64,000 nucleotides of DNA from Paenibacillus algicola. GTDB lineage: Bacteria; Bacillota; Bacilli; Paenibacillales; Paenibacillaceae. The position numbers were made by a program, and so were the translations under genes. The notes under the pieces are model-generated. The model was not told where the DNA came from. It made no database searches and saw only the letters and a list, made by a program, of their open reading frames with translations. Location of the stretch: the NCBI RefSeq assembly GCF_005577435.1, contig NZ_CP040396.1, positions 2,918,501 through 2,982,500 of the forward strand, given 5' to 3'. Positions 24,787 through 33,829 of this stretch are shown here, piece by piece. Position 1 is the stretch's first letter, and the number at the start of each line of letters is the position of its first letter.

Positions 24787-25902
24787 TTAATGTAACATTA
24801 ACATATTCCCGTCAACTATATACGTTTGGCTTTCAGAACGCCCATCTTTTATTAGCGAAACCGTAATTACAGACTTCCCATTCACAGCTTGATACTGAGT
24901 AGTTACTTTTTGTATGTCTATATTTTGGCTATTGGAGAATGTGGTAAAGGCCTTTGTGATATTACTAATTGAAAATTCACTGTTTTGGAAACGGATGAGG
25001 AAAACAGTCTGAGGACTTAATCCTCTTCCCTGAAATTGAACTAACAACCCTTCATTGCTACCATTTACCACCTGTCCTGGGATATTCATAACGTGCCAAT
25101 CTTGATTTGATGGACTAAAAACTAAAATTTGCGACTCATACTCTGCTCCAATCGCTGACACGAGGCGCAATTCTCCCGAATCAAGCTGCAAATCTAAGTT
25201 TTGATTTTTCACTTCATCAATCGTTCCCGCAGACAAGTCATTTAACACAAATTTTTGGTTATTGTAGGCAAAGACACCTTTAATGTCGGAAACTCCAATC
25301 GTTTCGACCTCATATAATTCCAAGACAAGTTCAGTTCGATTAATTTGGCCTAATCGTAGATTCTCCTTTCTTTTCCATGATGAAGGAATCGTTTGGAGTT
25401 GTTCCACCCGGTCCAGTCCAAGTGATTCAAAACTCAATGTCAGACTGTTCGGAAAAGCTAAATTGCTTTTGTTACTCACAGTTACCCGCTGGTGTTGCTG
25501 ATTCCATTCCACTTTAGCACCTGTCGCTTCAGAAATGACGCGAATGGGAACCATCGTTCTTCCCTTTATGATCTGAGGTGGAATTTCCGAAGTAATTGGA
25601 TTTCCGTTAATTATGATTTTTTCTTTGGTTGGATTACCTGCATTGCTTACTGCGTTTCCGTTATTTAAATAAACGGTTCCAGTGTTTTGATTCCAACTTA
25701 CGGTATAGCCTAATGCTTGTGAAACTTCTCGAATTGGAACTAATGTGCGCCCTTGTTGGATAATGGGAGGAACCAGCATATTGATTGATTCTCCGTTAAC
25801 GACTACATTTACGTTACTCATAGGATTCGCTAAGGAAGTACTCGTCAAAGAAGCACATAAAACTGTCGCAACCAGAATAGAGGTCAGTTTTTTTCTCATC
25901 AT
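24787..25902 (-). CDS. Secreted protein with two copper-amine-oxidase-N (stalk) domains
   Basis: A protein of 371 residues. A signal peptide (MMRKKL, hydrophobic run, SLANP) is followed by two stalk-type domains: about 30-78 (VVVNGESINM, RTLVPIREVSQALGY) and about 95-142 (IIINGNPITS, RTMVPIRVISEATGA). The remaining 230 residues form an unrecognised beta-rich region. GGAG is eight bases before ATG. The promoter (TGAAAC, 17 bases, CGTCTA) is of ECF type, and an ECF sigma gene lies 2.3 kb away. It is followed by the small coupled gene at 24786. Such domains usually sit at the cell surface of Bacillales. Confidence 0.85.
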   Translation of the reverse strand: MMRKKLTSILVATVLCASLTSTSLANPMSNVNVVVNGESINMLVPPIIQQGRTLVPIREVSQALGYTVSWNQNTGTVYLNNGNAVSNAGNPTKEKIIINGNPITSEIPPQIIKGRTMVPIRVISEATGAKVEWNQQHQRVTVSNKSNLAFPNSLTLSFESLGLDRVEQLQTIPSSWKRKENLRLGQINRTELVLELYEVETIGVSDIKGVFAYNNQKFVLNDLSAGTIDEVKNQNLDLQLDSGELRLVSAIGAEYESQILVFSPSNQDWHVMNIPGQVVNGSNEGLLVQFQGRGLSPQTVFLIRFQNSEFSISNITKAFTTFSNSQNIDIQKVTTQYQAVNGKSVITVSLIKDGRSESQTYIVDGNMLMLH

Positions 25903-25937
25903 GTTTAATTCTCCTTCCTGATCTTCATGTACTTTAT

Positions 25938-25966
25938 TAGACGTTTTAAAAATGAACTATGTTTCA
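25938..25966 (-). promoter_or_regulatory. ECF-sigma-type promoter of the stalk-domain gene
   Basis: On the minus strand TGAAAC (25961-25966), a 17-base spacer and CGTCTA (25938-25943) match the classic ECF pattern TGAAAC-N16/17-CGTC. It lies 36 bp before the start codon. Confidence 0.65.
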
Positions 25967-26016
25967 ATACATCAAAAAAATCAACTTAGATTATAACCCT
26001 CTTTTTTATTCATCAA

Positions 26017-27933
26017 TCAATTTGATCCTAATGCAGAAGGACTTGACCAATTGACGCTGTTTCTGGCATTCGTTCCGAATAAACGAGACCCGTATAAACT
26101 TGTTGTATAGCCCGTATCGGCCGTTAGCCAATGCCGGTATTCAACCGTATTACTTCCGACAACGGAACTGTACGTATAGAACGGTAGGGGGACTGGCAAT
26201 AAGTTACTGCTTCCGTTTAAAGGATTGTACCTCCATGAATCCGTGTGCCCTTGAGCTTGATTCGCATTCCATTTATAACACGCCCATGTATTACTTGGAT
26301 TGGAAGTGTTATAGCAAGTCCGGCTGACCATTCCTCCCCCTCTAGCAACTGTGGTATCCCTTGATAAGCTAATGACGTCATTTGAAGTGGAGTAAATAGC
26401 GTTGTAGTTATTTTCGCAATTCACCGCGTTTGAGCCACACGCATACCACTGAGACCATGCGGCACGGCGCTTTTGAGATGCTGTTCCACTGGCAGACATA
26501 TAACGGCTAGCCATGGACGCTGCAACTAATTGTGAAGCAGTATTAGTCAACACTCGGTTATGAAAGGCAGCATTTGAACCAAGTCCAGCAGAATCTATTT
26601 GAAAAACTCCTACTCCTGTATTCCAAAATGCACGAGCATACGGACCACTTGGGCTTGTGTTTTGAAATGGATACAGCCGGGTATGGCCTGTGTCCGCTCT
26701 ACCAACTGTCATCGGAGACGGAGTAAGTGTTCTATCATTCCCTGTAACTTCTGGCCAAGTAACAGAAAACATTAAAGCTGCTAGATGGTTCGTTGATAAT
26801 CCTGTGTTTGTATTGTTATTCCCAGCCGCGGTAATGACGTCCGTAGTTGGTACATCACCAAAGCGTGCAGTTTGCTTAAGTGACATGTCTTTTGTAGGTG
26901 CGATGTCCTGAACAGGCGGGGTTTGATCTTCAACATCGAATTCTACTTTTTCCACGTAACCTTTCTCACCATTTAGCCATAGGGAATACGTATATTCACT
27001 CAGTGCGGATGCGATACCACCATCAACAAAAATGTCTGTAAACGATCCCGAACCCTCAACCGGAATACCGTCTTGAAAATATTTGTTAAGTTCGGTTTCT
27101 TCCATCCGAACAACTTTTCCTTCCGAATCTAGCCATGCAACATACAAATAAGCTTCAGAAAGACTTTCTCCTATGTTGGCAAAGGAAGTTCCGATCTGAT
27201 AGTCTACAGAGTCACGGTCTACACCTTTAAAGTTATCTACACCATATGGGATCTCATAATCAACATAAATCACCCCGTTTCTGGAGATTTCACTTATTTC
27301 TTCCGTTTTTGTTGCGTTCCATACCACTTCAGAAACCAATGAGCTATCTGTATTTGAAGTGATTGTAAATGGCGCTGGCTCTCCAGGGCGGACATTTTTT
27401 ACAGGGGTAATAGCTTGCACCGTTTCTAAAATCACTCCATCTTCAGATAACAATTCCACAAATAAATCTACTTCTCCAACCACGGTTGGGCTTTCGTTCC
27501 GTAAAAGGCCGATTGCTTCCCAATCACCGATCTCACTCACAGTTAATGAATTATCGAGTATTGAAATTCCATCCCCAATCACATAATTCGTGTAATTAGG
27601 GCCAACGAACCCTATAAATGATCGCTGAATGCTATCATCCAATTCGGTTTCTGTTACGCTTTGTTGCATGATCTCATTTTGGGTCAGATTTAATTCTGGC
27701 ACAAAGTCCTCTGCATTAATGCCGCTATAAATTTCCCAAACTTCAGGCATTATCGGACGTTCAATCTTCAATTTGTTTGTGTCATTAGATGTAGCCAAGG
27801 GATCAATTAAAGAAATCTCAAGACTCGATTGGTTGCGCTGAATATCCGATTCAGCAGGTTCCGCGCTAACAAATGAGGAAAAAAGCAATGTAGCAGATAG
27901 AAAGACTATAGAGGATGCTCTAAATATTCTCAT
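26017..27933 (-). CDS. Large secreted protein with FxLYD-like and transglycosylase-like regions
   Basis: A protein of 638 residues. A signal peptide (IVFLSATLLFSSFVSA) is followed by about 330 acidic residues. In this part DWEAIGLLRNESPTVVGEVD and PVKNVRPGEPAPFTI resemble FxLYD-type surface domains, seemingly repeated near 225-330. The C-terminal 250 residues are Asn/Ser/Thr-rich; LAALMFSVTWPEV and NTGVGVFQIDSAGLG recall lysozyme/SLT folds, but I cannot name a family. Three cysteine pairs lie in YACGSNAVNCEN, TCYN and WACYKW. GGAG lies nine bases before ATG. It is divergent from the ECF sigma gene. Confidence 0.75.
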   Translation of the reverse strand: MRIFRASSIVFLSATLLFSSFVSAEPAESDIQRNQSSLEISLIDPLATSNDTNKLKIERPIMPEVWEIYSGINAEDFVPELNLTQNEIMQQSVTETELDDSIQRSFIGFVGPNYTNYVIGDGISILDNSLTVSEIGDWEAIGLLRNESPTVVGEVDLFVELLSEDGVILETVQAITPVKNVRPGEPAPFTITSNTDSSLVSEVVWNATKTEEISEISRNGVIYVDYEIPYGVDNFKGVDRDSVDYQIGTSFANIGESLSEAYLYVAWLDSEGKVVRMEETELNKYFQDGIPVEGSGSFTDIFVDGGIASALSEYTYSLWLNGEKGYVEKVEFDVEDQTPPVQDIAPTKDMSLKQTARFGDVPTTDVITAAGNNNTNTGLSTNHLAALMFSVTWPEVTGNDRTLTPSPMTVGRADTGHTRLYPFQNTSPSGPYARAFWNTGVGVFQIDSAGLGSNAAFHNRVLTNTASQLVAASMASRYMSASGTASQKRRAAWSQWYACGSNAVNCENNYNAIYSTSNDVISLSRDTTVARGGGMVSRTCYNTSNPSNTWACYKWNANQAQGHTDSWRYNPLNGSSNLLPVPLPFYTYSSVVGSNTVEYRHWLTADTGYTTSLYGSRLFGTNARNSVNWSSPSALGSN

Positions 27934-28184
27934 TCACTTCATCTCCTTCTTCAGTTTGAGTTCATACTTCCTTTCGTTTGACGAATTTACGACAAATGAT
28001 AGACTGAGAGCACCTCCTATTTAGAAAAATAGAGCCTACTAAAGATGCCCCTATATATATAACGATGAAAAGTGGAAATTCCTGACCTTTTCTTCCAATT
28101 TTTTTTGATGCGAGATATACTTGATTGGCAAAGGTGAAATGCAATGAACCTTTCAACACAAAATTGGGAGGAGCGCCCCCACTT

Positions 28185-28754
28185 ATGGAGAAGAAATGGT
28201 TTGATTTATTATGCAGGCCGTATGAGGAATTGGAAAAAGGCCAACAAGAGCGCATTTACACAAGCTACCGTATGTTTGTATATCAAGATTTGTTTGATTT
28301 ACTTGTGGATCACTCTCTTACTGAAGATTTGATTCACGATAGCTTTTTAAAAGTAATATCCAAAGCCCCACAACTCCAATCCATGCATAATATCCCAGCT
28401 TGGATTAAACGTGTAGCTCATACTACCGGTATTGATTTTATACGAAAGAGCAGAAAAGATAAAAAAATGCTAGTTGCTATTGGTCCTCTCTATAATTTAT
28501 GTGGAGCAAATACTGTAGAGGCTGAACTAGAAGAAAAATGGAAGCAGGAACAATTTCAATATGCTATTCAGAAACTAAATCAGCATCATCGTTTAATGCT
28601 CAACCTGTATTATTTAGAAAAAAAAAGTTGTAAGGAGATTGGTGAAATCATCAAAATAACGGAAACAGCAACTTTCAAACGACTCTCAAGAGCTAGACAA
28701 CACCTAAAAGCACTTTTTTTCAGTATTGATGCCCTAGCAAAGTCGGAAAAATGA
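28185..28754 (+). CDS. RNA polymerase sigma factor, ECF subfamily
   Basis: A 189-residue sigma-70 family protein with regions 2 and 4 only. Region 2 (about 20-95) includes DLIHDSFLKVISKAPQL and IPAWIKRVAHTTGIDFIRKS; region 4 (about 120-180) includes YAIQKLNQHHRLMLNLYYLE and CKEIGEIIKITETATFKRLS. ATG 28185 is preferred, though GGAGG is 11-13 bases away; the longer frame begins at a TTG (28125). Its stop overlaps the next start (ATGA). It is AT-rich and divergent from the secreted protein gene. No classical membrane anti-sigma gene is seen. Confidence 0.85.
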   Translation: MEKKWFDLLCRPYEELEKGQQERIYTSYRMFVYQDLFDLLVDHSLTEDLIHDSFLKVISKAPQLQSMHNIPAWIKRVAHTTGIDFIRKSRKDKKMLVAIGPLYNLCGANTVEAELEEKWKQEQFQYAIQKLNQHHRLMLNLYYLEKKSCKEIGEIIKITETATFKRLSRARQHLKALFFSIDALAKSEK

Positions 28755-29125
28755 TTCTAAGATCGTTTTCCGACTCACCGTCTGATAACACTAATATTAC
28801 ATCTTATGAGATCAAATTCGAGGACAACAAAACTGAAAAAATCAATCCATGGATGAGCATTCTAGACTCCATGTCGTATACGAGATCGCCCAGATCGTTT
28901 GTTAGCAGAAACATAAGAAATGATGGTGGTGCTACGTTTGCATTCATCATTTTTTATCGTGATCGTAATGGAGAATTGAATAATTATTCTTTGGACATGA
29001 ATCAAAATGGTTATCTGTTAAGAGATGAGAGGAAAATGTACAAAATAGTTGAGCAAGAAACAGAGGTCTTCAATTCACTCTCCACATGGCTCTTTGAAAA
29101 TTCAACTCAAATGCCGAATTCATAA
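28751..29125 (+). CDS. Hypothetical protein coupled to the ECF sigma factor
   Basis: A 124-residue soluble protein without signal or membrane segment. Features: YEIKFEDNKTEKINPWMSIL, ATFAFIIFYRDRNGELNNYS and a C-terminal ETEVFNSLSTWLF. Its ATG overlaps the sigma-factor stop by four bases, so translation is coupled. The position suggests a sigma-factor partner (soluble anti-sigma or sensor), but there is no family evidence. Confidence 0.6.
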   Translation: MILRSFSDSPSDNTNITSYEIKFEDNKTEKINPWMSILDSMSYTRSPRSFVSRNIRNDGGATFAFIIFYRDRNGELNNYSLDMNQNGYLLRDERKMYKIVEQETEVFNSLSTWLFENSTQMPNS

Positions 29126-29266
29126 CAAGACATATCCCGGTGCAGCTTCAAGTAAGCTTGTAGATCCCCTGCTGCTAGGCTGTCCACATGCCACACCGGG
29201 CATTCTCCGTCTTATACTGATATCTTGTCAGGAAATCGAGGTTATCTCCTCCGGGAAGCTGCAAGC

Positions 29267-31204
29267 TTACGTCTTGCTCTGCTCAATCCGCTCCGCCAGC
29301 TCATTAAGATACGTCCAACGCTCCATCAGCCGCTCCAGCTCCTGCTCATTGCCTTGCAGCTCCTTCATCAGCTCCTGCAGGCGAGCGGAATCGCTGGCTG
29401 AGGCCTCCATGTCCTGCTGGATCGAAACAGCCCGATTCTCCGCTGCTTCAATCTGTTCGTCAATCTGCTCGTACTCCTTCTGCTCACTATAGGTAAACTT
29501 TGGCTTCTCTTTTCTCGCTTCTTTCCGGTTATCGCTTACGGGAGCAGCGGGTGTACTCCCCGCCTTGTCCGAGGAACGACCTGATCCTGCTTCATCACCA
29601 GCACCGTGCTTGGCCAGCCATTCCGCGTATTCACTGTAAGAGCCGACATGAACACGAACCTGCCCCTCCCCTTCAAAGGCCATAATCTTGTCCACAGTTC
29701 GGTCAAGGAAGAAGCGGTCATGGGATACTACGATAACAACACCCGGAAATTCGTCCAGATACTGCTCCAGCACCGACAGGGTCTGGATATCAAGGTCATT
29801 GGTCGGCTCGTCCAGCAGCAGCACGTTAGGTGCACCCATCAGCACTCTCAGCAAATACAGCCGTCTCTTCTCGCCGCCGGAGAGCTTGGCAATTGGCGTC
29901 CACTGCGCAGCCGGCGGAAACAAAAAGCGTTCCAGCATTTGGGCTGCAGTAATGCTGGAGCCATCAGCCGTGCGCACAACCTCTGCCTCGTCTTTAATAT
30001 ACTCGATCACCCGTTGATTAGGGTCCATATCCTGATGCTCCTGCGTGAAGTAACCCAGCTTCACCGTCTGGCCGATGATGACCTCCCCGGAATCAGGCTG
30101 CAGCTTGCCGGCAATCAGGTTCAGCAGGGTTGATTTCCCGCTTCCGTTCGGACCGACAATACCAATTCGGTCCTCCGGCACGGCAATATAGCTCATATCC
30201 GTGATCAGCGGCTTGCTGCCGGCTTTTTGGTGGAGATGATGAAGCTCGAGAATTTTGCGTCCCAGCCGGGTCGATGCCACAGAAACATCCATTTCATTGG
30301 TGCTGGACACCGGTTCCTGCTCCTTCAAGGCTTCAAAGCGCTCAATCCTCGCCTTCTGCTTCGTCGTTCTTGCTTTAGCACCACGGCGAATCCAGGCCAG
30401 CTCATTGCGGAACAGATTCTTCCGCTTCTGCTCTGCCGCGGCCTCTCTCTCCTCGCGATCAGCCTTCAGCTCCAGAAAACGGGAATAATTGGCCTCATAG
30501 CGGAACAATCGGCCGTGATCCAGCTCCAGCATGACATTTGCGACTCTATCGAGAAAGTAGCGGTCATGGGTAATCATCAGCAGCGCGCCGCGCCGCTTCT
30601 GCAAATACTGCTCCAGCCAGGCAACCGATTCATTATCAATATGGTTTGTAGGCTCATCCAGAATCAGCAGGTCTGAGGGCTGAATCAAGACGGCTGCGAG
30701 CGCGACCCTTTTACGCTGACCGCCGGACAAGGATTCCATGGGTGCATCATAGCTCGTAATCCCCAGTCTGGAGAGAACCGCCTTGGCATCACTTTCAAGC
30801 TGCCAGGCCTGAAGCTCATCCATTCGCTGATTCAGCTTCAGCAGCTGCTCCTGCAGCTCTGTATTGCCTGGCTGTAGCTCCATCAGCTCCAGCAGCGAGG
30901 TGTAATCCCGGACCACCTTCATTTCTGGCAATTCACCGGAAAAAATATGCTGCAGCACGGTGTGGTGAGGATCAAAGGCCGGATTCTGGGCGAGATACTG
31001 GATGTGGACACGATTGCCGATCGAGATCTTGCCGGAATCCGGCGGCTCTAATCCAGCAATAACACGCAGAAATGTTGATTTACCGGTTCCGTTGACGCCA
31101 ATGATGCCGATTTTGTCCTGGGCATCCATCCCGAAAGACGCATCCTGAAACAATATTTTATCTCCGTAGCTCTTGGTGAGCTGCTCGACTGTCATAATAT
31201 TCAT
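29267..31204 (-). CDS. ABC-F family ATPase (Uup/YfmR-like)
   Basis: A soluble protein of 645 residues with two ABC domains and no membrane part. Walker A: GVNGTGKST and GPNGSGKST; signatures LSGGQRKR and LSGGEKRR; Walker B LLILDEPTNHID and VLLLDEPTNDLD. A basic linker lies between them, and a C-terminal coiled coil (about 560-645, EYEQIDEQIEAAENRAVSIQ) is typical of Uup. ABC-F proteins act at the ribosomal E site. ATG 31204 (MNIMTVEQL) has a weak AGGGA site. It resembles housekeeping YfmR/Uup rather than an antibiotic-resistance type, though this cannot be proven. Confidence 0.93.
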   Translation of the reverse strand: MNIMTVEQLTKSYGDKILFQDASFGMDAQDKIGIIGVNGTGKSTFLRVIAGLEPPDSGKISIGNRVHIQYLAQNPAFDPHHTVLQHIFSGELPEMKVVRDYTSLLELMELQPGNTELQEQLLKLNQRMDELQAWQLESDAKAVLSRLGITSYDAPMESLSGGQRKRVALAAVLIQPSDLLILDEPTNHIDNESVAWLEQYLQKRRGALLMITHDRYFLDRVANVMLELDHGRLFRYEANYSRFLELKADREEREAAAEQKRKNLFRNELAWIRRGAKARTTKQKARIERFEALKEQEPVSSTNEMDVSVASTRLGRKILELHHLHQKAGSKPLITDMSYIAVPEDRIGIVGPNGSGKSTLLNLIAGKLQPDSGEVIIGQTVKLGYFTQEHQDMDPNQRVIEYIKDEAEVVRTADGSSITAAQMLERFLFPPAAQWTPIAKLSGGEKRRLYLLRVLMGAPNVLLLDEPTNDLDIQTLSVLEQYLDEFPGVVIVVSHDRFFLDRTVDKIMAFEGEGQVRVHVGSYSEYAEWLAKHGAGDEAGSGRSSDKAGSTPAAPVSDNRKEARKEKPKFTYSEQKEYEQIDEQIEAAENRAVSIQQDMEASASDSARLQELMKELQGNEQELERLMERWTYLNELAERIEQSKT

Positions 31205-31324
31205 GATTTCATTCCCTACTTGTTCCCGTATTTTAGATCCCATTCATTGTAACACCCCAGCATTACCTCATGAAGCTGAAGGGGTCCCTTCATTCTAGCA
31301 CGGGGAGCACCGCCTATAGCTAAG

Positions 31325-32125
31325 CTACAACATCGCTGCTATCAACCATCCCGTGATTCCGCCAATGCAGGAGCTGATCAGGTTCACGGCATCATTAGTC
31401 ATCCACCGAAGTCCTTGTCCCTGCTTTGTCGGTCTGCCGCAATGCTGGCGCGCTTCTACACTTCTCCCGCAGACGGTACATTGCTGCATTCCCTGCAAAG
31501 AAGCTCCCAGCAAGGAATCACTGAACGCTCCCGCCAGTCCCCCGGCAAGCCCCGCCGCAGCACAGCTCCAGAAGGAAAGCTCAAGTCCGGCAGGCACCCC
31601 CAGCAGCCAGGCACCCAGACCCAGGGTAAGCCCTCCCGCGGCCGCGGCCAAAGAGCCCAGCCAGGATACCCCTCCGGAGGCGCCCGGAACCAGCACACGG
31701 CCATTCAGAATGCTGCGCGGCGGTCTCCGGCTCAGGCTTCCCAGCTCTGTGGCCCAGGTATCTGCATTTACAGCAGCCATAACCCCGATAAATACAAAAA
31801 TAAAAGCGTCATGAGCAGTCCAGGCATACAGCAGGCATAGCACCATGCCGGCGCCGCCGTTTGCGAGCACCTGTCCCGCATCTCTGCGCCCGTTCTTGGC
31901 ATACGCTTCTTCCATGTCCTTCTTCTGCGGCTGCTTGTATTTGGATAAGGCCGAAGAGGTCACGAAAAAAAGAAGCAGAGTACCAAACCAAAACAGGTTC
32001 CCTGCTCCATAGTATACCGTCCCCATCACCATCGCTGCTGCCGCGCCTGATAAAGAAAGCGAGCGTTTATAATAAGCCGCGCCGGCTCCTGCAAAGGCCC
32101 CTATAGCACCGATCAGCCAATCCAA
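31325..32125 (-). CDS. DUF92 family membrane protein
   Basis: A protein of 266 residues with about seven membrane helices. DUF92 motifs: RDAGQVLANGGAGMVLC, AAVNADTWATELG and GASGGVSWLGS, all conserved in the TIGR00297/VTE6 family. In plants the family includes phytyl-phosphate kinase; no bacterial role is established. The start is TTG 32125, seven bases after GGAGGT. It lies 23 bp after the FAH-type gene and closes that gene string. Confidence 0.88.
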   Translation of the reverse strand: MDWLIGAIGAFAGAGAAYYKRSLSLSGAAAAMVMGTVYYGAGNLFWFGTLLLFFVTSSALSKYKQPQKKDMEEAYAKNGRRDAGQVLANGGAGMVLCLLYAWTAHDAFIFVFIGVMAAVNADTWATELGSLSRRPPRSILNGRVLVPGASGGVSWLGSLAAAAGGLTLGLGAWLLGVPAGLELSFWSCAAAGLAGGLAGAFSDSLLGASLQGMQQCTVCGRSVEARQHCGRPTKQGQGLRWMTNDAVNLISSCIGGITGWLIAAML

Positions 32126-32148
32126 TGACGATACCTCCGTTTCATCCT

Positions 32149-32772
32149 TTAACCGATCTCACAGGAGCCCAGAGACTGCTCTCCCCAGATCAGCTCGAAT
32201 GTATCTCCTTGCTCTGCAGGCCCGACACCTTCTGGAGTGCCCGTAAATACAATATCGCCTTCAGACAAGCCGTAGTGCTGCCCAATATAATCAACAATCT
32301 GCTGCAATGAAAATATCATGTCTGAAGCCTGACCCCGCTGTACCTGAGTGCCGTTCTTCATCACTGTAAAGGGAGTTTGCTCCACCTCTTTATTTCCCGG
32401 GAAAGGAAGCCAGGCAGACAGCGGCGCAGAGTTCTTAAAGCCTTTTGCTGCCGTCCACGGGTGTCCCTTTGCCTTGATCACACTCTGAACGTCGCGCAGT
32501 GTAAAATCAATGCCAAGCGCCATATGATCAACAAGCTCATTCACAGACATGCCAGGTGTATAATCACGGGCAGCCCGGATGACAATCTCACCCTCAAAAT
32601 GGATCGTACCCTGACCCTGCGGCAAAGCCAAAGACTCTCCATTCAAGGCTGCAACCGCGTGGTTCGGCTTCAGAAAAATCATCGGCTCCTCCGGTACGGC
32701 ATTCCCTAGCTCCTCCGCATGCAATTTATAATTTCTTCCTACACAATACACGTTATTGATGAAAGCTGTCAT
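32149..32772 (-). CDS. Fumarylacetoacetate hydrolase family protein
   Basis: A cytosolic FAH-fold enzyme of 207 residues with YCVGRNYKLHAEELGN, then PMIFLKPNHAV, the metal-ligand region HFEGEIVIRAAR and FTGTPEGVG at the C-terminus. Relatives are oxaloacetate decarboxylases/tautomerases or acylpyruvases. Its ATG overlaps the stop of the GDPD gene (ATGA). Substrate not certain. Confidence 0.88.
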   Translation of the reverse strand: MTAFINNVYCVGRNYKLHAEELGNAVPEEPMIFLKPNHAVAALNGESLALPQGQGTIHFEGEIVIRAARDYTPGMSVNELVDHMALGIDFTLRDVQSVIKAKGHPWTAAKGFKNSAPLSAWLPFPGNKEVEQTPFTVMKNGTQVQRGQASDMIFSLQQIVDYIGQHYGLSEGDIVFTGTPEGVGPAEQGDTFELIWGEQSLGSCEIG

Positions 32773-33548
32773 CGAAACCATCCTTTCCATTTATCCCAAA
32801 ACGGAATGCGTGGCGCAAAGCCGTTAGAGAACAGCTGACCCCACATGTCCGGCCGGTTCGTGCATATCATAATCTCTGGATTCATTCTGGCCAAAGCAGC
32901 CATGCTGCGCCGGTCATCTACCGTCCAGGCCATCGGCGTAATTCCATTCTTCAGCAGCTCTGAAGCAAAAGAAGCATCCAGGTGGGAGTAACCAATGGAT
33001 AGAAACGAGCAGCCCAGCTTCTTGAGACGGGATAATAGGTCCCTTGGATGCGCATCAATGATCAGGCCTACCTTCACCTCCGGCTCCAGCTCTTTAGCCC
33101 GAAGCAGCGCCTTGGGCTCGAAGGAGGTAATGACGACCTCGGACAGCATTTGATGGGCCCGCACTCTTTCCAGGACCTTCTCCTCCAGTCCAGGGTACAT
33201 ATCACCACTGGTCTTCAGCTCGATATTCACCTTGAGACGGCCCTTGACCATCTGCAGCACCTCGTCCAGGGACGGGACCTGCTCACCTTCAAACTGACTC
33301 CCCTTCCAGATCCCAGCATCCATCGTCCGGATTTCCCGCCAGGTCAAATCCTTGACCTTGCCTTTGCCCGTCGTCGTGCGATCGACGCTGAAGTCATGAA
33401 TGACCACAGGAACCCCGTCCCGGGTCAGCTGTACATCAATCTCCAGCCATTTTACGTAAGGCACAGACATGGCAAGCTTGAAGGCTGCCCGGGTGTTCTC
33501 CGGGGCCTTGCCTGAGAACCCTCTATGAGCCACGCAGAAATTATTCAT
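32769..33548 (-). CDS. Glycerophosphodiester phosphodiesterase
   Basis: A 259-residue GDPD with TIM-barrel motifs: AHRGFSGKAPENT (His-Arg), WLEIDVQLTRDGVPVVIHD and NIELKTSG. It hydrolyses glycerophosphodiesters to glycerol 3-phosphate. No signal peptide is visible, so it is cytosolic. AGGAGG precedes ATG. It overlaps its neighbours by four bases on both sides. Confidence 0.93.
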   Translation of the reverse strand: MNNFCVAHRGFSGKAPENTRAAFKLAMSVPYVKWLEIDVQLTRDGVPVVIHDFSVDRTTTGKGKVKDLTWREIRTMDAGIWKGSQFEGEQVPSLDEVLQMVKGRLKVNIELKTSGDMYPGLEEKVLERVRAHQMLSEVVITSFEPKALLRAKELEPEVKVGLIIDAHPRDLLSRLKKLGCSFLSIGYSHLDASFASELLKNGITPMAWTVDDRRSMAALARMNPEIMICTNRPDMWGQLFSNGFAPRIPFWDKWKGWFR

Positions 33549-33697
33549 GGCAGGACCTCCTGATGATTGGCATAGTAAACCAGCAGACCTGCAGCTACAG
33601 CAATAAGTCCAATGTTAACAACCGTCCAAAAACGGACATAGCGGGTTTGCTTCTCCTGATCCTTCGCTTTCTTTCTCTCTGTTCTTGACGGGTACAT
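33545..33697 (-). CDS. Small single-span membrane protein, 50 residues
   Basis: A basic head (YPSRTERKKAKDQEKQTRYV) precedes one membrane helix (FWTVVNIGLIAVAAGLLVYY). The start is ATG 33697 behind GGGGTGA; a longer frame to 33751 has no binding site. The stop overlaps the GDPD start (ATGA), so it probably heads the small operon. No family recognised. Confidence 0.65.
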   Translation of the reverse strand: MYPSRTERKKAKDQEKQTRYVRFWTVVNIGLIAVAAGLLVYYANHQEVLP

Positions 33698-33778
33698 CTT
33701 GTCACCCCTTTTTCTCGATACTCTTCTTTGGCACGAGCTCAAACTTTTCATATTATATCAACAAATGGTGTAAAAGTA

Positions 33779-33806
33779 GAACCCCCCGGCTGGCCGGAGG
33801 GCTCAT
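33779..33806 (-). terminator. Terminator after hemH
   Basis: CCCTCCGGCC/GGCCGGGGGG-type stem on the minus strand followed by TTCTACTTTT. Confidence 0.65.
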
Positions 33807-33829
33807 TCATGCGTGCCGCTATCTATTTA

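Noticed and set aside
27962..28255. 97-codon minus-strand frame between the 638-residue gene and the ECF sigma gene
   Set aside because: It overlaps the sigma-factor start and lacks a ribosome site; the hydrophobic stretch probably reflects AT-rich intergenic DNA.
29126..29266. Partial inverted similarity (AAGCTTGCAGCTTCCCGG against CAAGCTT...GAAGCTGCACCGGG)
   Set aside because: Too imperfect to call an IS end or a terminator; no gene seen.
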